64,000 nt of DNA from Sandaracinus amylolyticus (GTDB lineage Bacteria > Myxococcota_A > Polyangia > Polyangiales > Sandaracinaceae). The notes under the pieces are model-generated. The model ran no database searches. It saw only the letters and a list, made by a program, of their open reading frames with translations, and had not been told where the DNA came from. The stretch is taken from NCBI RefSeq assembly GCF_000737325.1, contig NZ_CP011125.1, positions 2,728,001 through 2,792,000 on the forward strand. The letters are read 5' to 3'. The position numbers and the translations under genes are program-made. Shown in pieces: positions 61,986 through 64,000 of the stretch; positions within the stretch are counted from its first letter, which is position 1; every line of letters begins with the position of its first letter.

Positions 61986-62783
61986 ATGAGCTTCAAGCTT
62001 CTCTTCCCGACCTACCTCGCGCGCTACCGCTGGGTCGAGCGCACGCTCGCGAGCCGCACCGGCGGCACATCGGTGCGCCGGCTCCTGCACCTCGGCACGG
62101 GGGAGGGCGACTACGATCCGATGCTCGCGCGCTTCGCCGAGGAAGTGCACGCGATCGACATCAATCCCGACGACGTCGCGTTCGCGCGCAGCCGCAACGC
62201 GATGGTCGAGGGCCTGCGCTACTCCGTGCAGGACGGTCACGCGCTCGAGTTCGACGACGCGACGTTCGACGCCGTCGTCTCGGTCGACGTGCTCGAGCAC
62301 GTCGCCGATCCGCCGCGCATGCTGCGAGAGCTCGCGCGCGTGCTGCGCCCCGGCGGGTTCGCGGTGATCACGGTGCCGAACGTCGACTTCCCGTGGACGT
62401 ACGATCCGCTGCACCGCGCGCTCTCGCCCGACAAGCGCCTCGCCGGCGTCGGCGCGTACGCGTACGGGCACGACAAGCTGATCGGTGAGCGCCAGATGCG
62501 CGCTTGGCTCGCGAGCGCGGGGCTCGAGGTCGAGCCAGCCGCTCGCATCACCTTCGCCTTGGCCGCGAGCCTCGAGTGCTATTGGCCAGGGATCCTCCAG
62601 CGGGTGCTCAAGGCCAACGCGACGAACGACGGCCGCGCACCGGCGCGCCGCGTCGCGATCAAGCCGCGCTCGCATCGCGTCCCCGCGCTCGCGCGCGTCA
62701 CCGAGGCGCTCAACGAGCTCGACGCGCGCATCGCGGGCCCGCACGCGCCTTCGGTCGGCATCGCATTCGTCGCGCGCCGCTGA
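61986..62783 (+). CDS. Class I SAM-dependent methyltransferase
   Basis: A 265-residue protein with methyltransferase_11 features: motif I HLGTGEGDYDPMLARF, acidic strand-2 end HAIDINPDD, and SVDVLEHVADPPRMLREL followed by LRPGGFAVITVPN. Residues 140-265 form an extra C-terminal region for substrate binding. The acceptor is unknown. It is divergent from the reductase gene (83 bases between). Confidence 0.9.
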   Translation: MSFKLLFPTYLARYRWVERTLASRTGGTSVRRLLHLGTGEGDYDPMLARFAEEVHAIDINPDDVAFARSRNAMVEGLRYSVQDGHALEFDDATFDAVVSVDVLEHVADPPRMLRELARVLRPGGFAVITVPNVDFPWTYDPLHRALSPDKRLAGVGAYAYGHDKLIGERQMRAWLASAGLEVEPAARITFALAASLECYWPGILQRVLKANATNDGRAPARRVAIKPRSHRVPALARVTEALNELDARIAGPHAPSVGIAFVARR

Positions 62784-62790
62784 AGCGCGA

Positions 62791-62855
62791 TGTCAAAGAT
62801 GTTTGACGTGATGTCAAAGCGCCGTTACATCCAGCGGTGTCAAATATTCTTGACA
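62791..62855. promoter_or_regulatory. Three TGTCAA-N6-TTGACA-type operator sites
   Basis: Site C at 62838-62855 is perfect (TGTCAA-ATATTC-TTGACA, extendable by one base each side). Site A at 62791-62808 is TGTCAA-AGATGT-TTGACG, and site B at 62812-62829 is TGTCAA-AGCGCC-GTTACA. Centres are 21 and 26 bases apart. The cluster sits 17-81 bases before the DUF4386 gene start, so a dimeric repressor or activator probably controls it. The regulator gene was not found in the window. Confidence 0.7.
62803..62830 (+). promoter_or_regulatory. Possible sigma-70 promoter overlapped by operators
   Basis: TTGACG at 62803-62808 and TTACAT at 62825-62830 are 16 bases apart and resemble -35 and -10 boxes. Both lie within the operator cluster, so a bound protein would block RNA polymerase. 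The SD AGGAGG is at 62859-62864 and the start at 62872. Confidence 0.4.
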
Positions 62856-62871
62856 CGCAGGAGGTGCGAGG

Positions 62872-63519
62872 ATGACGGACGAGGCCACATCGCTGCGGAC
62901 GCGCGCTCGGATCGCGGGGTTGCTCTACCTCGTCCCCACGTTCTGCGGCCCGTTCAGCATGATGTTCGTCCCCTCCGCGATCGTCGTGCCCGGCGACGCC
63001 GAGGCGACGACCGCGCAGCTGATCGCGTCGGAGGCGCTGCTGCGCGCCGGGCTGCTCGGTCACGTCGCGATCGTGCTCTCCGAGATCGCGCTCACCGCCG
63101 TGCTCTTCACGCTGTTCCGGCGCGTGAGCCTCGACATCGCGGTGACCGCCACGTTCGCGCGCCTCGCGATGACGGTCGTGCAGGCGGTCAACCTGCTCCC
63201 GCTGCTCGCGGCGCTGCAGCGACCGGGCGACGCGCTCGCGCTCTTCGAGCTCCACGCGTCGGGCGTGCACGTCTGGGAGCCGCTCTTCGGGCTCCACTGC
63301 CTCGCGCTCGGCGTGCTCGTGATGCGTGCGGGATGGGCGCCGAAGGTGCTCGGCGCGCTCTTGGTGATCGCGTCGTTCGGCTACTCGCTGAACGGGATCG
63401 GTCATCTCGTCGCGCCGAGCGGCGCGCCGGTGTACGCGGTGATCGTCGGCGTCGCGGCGCTGATCGGCGAAGTGCCGTTCGTGCTCTGGCTCGTCTTCGC
63501 GCGACCTAGGGCGCAGTGA
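62872..63519 (+). CDS. DUF4386 family membrane protein
   Basis: A 215-residue protein of six hydrophobic helices. RTRARIAGLLYLVPTFCGPF and the later HLVAPSG region fit DUF4386, a family of bacterial inner-membrane proteins of unknown role. ATG 62872 follows AGGAGG by seven bases. Three inverted-repeat sites precede it. It overlaps the convergent gene by 14 bases. Confidence 0.82.
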   Translation: MTDEATSLRTRARIAGLLYLVPTFCGPFSMMFVPSAIVVPGDAEATTAQLIASEALLRAGLLGHVAIVLSEIALTAVLFTLFRRVSLDIAVTATFARLAMTVVQAVNLLPLLAALQRPGDALALFELHASGVHVWEPLFGLHCLALGVLVMRAGWAPKVLGALLVIASFGYSLNGIGHLVAPSGAPVYAVIVGVAALIGEVPFVLWLVFARPRAQ

Positions 63520-64000
63520 ACAGCATCGCGCGCGTGATGGCGATCGAGAGGAGCATCGTCAGCGCGTAGAGCACGGCACGGCTCGAGCGTCTCCAGCGCG
63601 CGATCTCGATCCCCGCGGGCACGAGCACGAACGGCATCATGAGGATCCACGTGCGCGCGGTCTCGGTCGGCATGATCCCGATCGCGGCGACGATCAGGGG
63701 CTGCGCGAAGCACGTCATCGCGAGCACGAACGTCCGGCGTCGATCCCGCCACGCATCGCACGCGCCGACGATCGCGGGCACGACCGGCAGCCACGCCATC
63801 CCGAGCGCGTAGTCGGTGAGGTCGTAGACGATCGTGCGCTCCCACGGTCGGTCCAGGCCGGTCGCGAGGTGATCCTGGATGCCGATCGCGGTGCGGAACG
63901 TCGCGATCGCGTCGAACCCCGTCAGCGCGCGCAGCCCGGCGTAGAAGAGCACGATCGTCGCGACGACGATCGCGGCGAGCAGCGCGGGACGCGCGAGCGC
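63506..64000 (-). CDS. C-terminal part of a polytopic membrane protein (GT39-like?)
   Basis: The frame stays open to the window edge, so the N-terminus is missing; 164 codons are visible. Several hydrophobic helices are seen (LLAAIVVATIVLFYAGLRAL, WLPVVPAIVGA, FAQPLIVAAIGIMP, WILMMPFVLVPAG). The loop FRTAIGIQDHLATGLDRPWE and the helices resemble the C-terminal half of membrane glycosyltransferases of the ArnT/GT39 type, but catalytic residues lie outside the window. Identity is tentative. Confidence 0.55.
   Translation of the reverse strand, partial: ALARPALLAAIVVATIVLFYAGLRALTGFDAIATFRTAIGIQDHLATGLDRPWERTIVYDLTDYALGMAWLPVVPAIVGACDAWRDRRRTFVLAMTCFAQPLIVAAIGIMPTETARTWILMMPFVLVPAGIEIARWRRSSRAVLYALTMLLSIAITRAMLFTAP

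Overview
The window is about 64 kb of very GC-rich DNA. Codons almost all end in G or C, so long antisense frames stay open. The gene content points to a myxobacterium, probably of the order Polyangiales and plausibly Sandaracinaceae. The evidence is a MYXO-CTERM-like tail on a secreted protein, many lipoproteins with Asp-Ala-Gly spacers and Cys-rich modules, two membrane or TPR-linked Ser/Thr kinases, and a PUFA synthase with a fused acyltransferase of the kind known from Sorangiineae. The taxonomic call is an inference. No tRNA, rRNA, IS element or CRISPR array was seen.

Layout. 1-5.7 kb: the 3' part of a TPR protein, two tandem paralogous lipoproteins, an unknown 482-residue protein, a decayed DUF2252 gene, Xaa-Pro aminopeptidase and a twice-frameshifted zinc-ribbon gene. 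6.2-8.7 kb: an argE-argA pair for arginine biosynthesis, overlapping by 4 bases. 8.7-9.0 kb: a gene-free stretch with a palindromic repeat and a 22-bp-phased array of GACCG repeats. 9-22 kb: a beta-propeller lipoprotein, a kinase-ATPase-TPR signalling protein, an unknown protein, a Kazal-type lipoprotein, a membrane kinase and a 1175-residue MYXO-CTERM surface protein.

22-46 kb: the PUFA synthase region. Two megasynthase genes (pfa3-like and pfa2-like) lie head to tail on the minus strand. The third subunit, the PfaD-type enoyl reductase, is on the same strand but about 8 kb upstream. Between them are a glycosyltransferase, a small ECF-sigma operon, a metalloprotease-like lipoprotein, an AraC-DUF6940 pair and a hydrolase-NTF2 pair. 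Together the Pfa proteins should build long-chain polyunsaturated acyl chains, and the terminal AGPAT domain should place them directly into phospholipid.

46-57 kb: a plus-strand Tad/Flp pilus operon with two Flp prepilins, a prepilin peptidase, two TadE-like pseudopilins, a TadG-like protein, CpaB, TadB, TadC, two FHA-type membrane proteins and a lipoprotein. The motor ATPase, the TadZ-like protein and the secretin are not in the window. 57-64 kb: a minus-strand run of lipoproteins and an outer-membrane-like protein, a ferredoxin-NADP reductase, a methyltransferase, a DUF4386 membrane protein behind a cluster of three TGTCAA-N6-TTGACA-type sites, and the C-terminal part of a membrane protein cut by the window edge.
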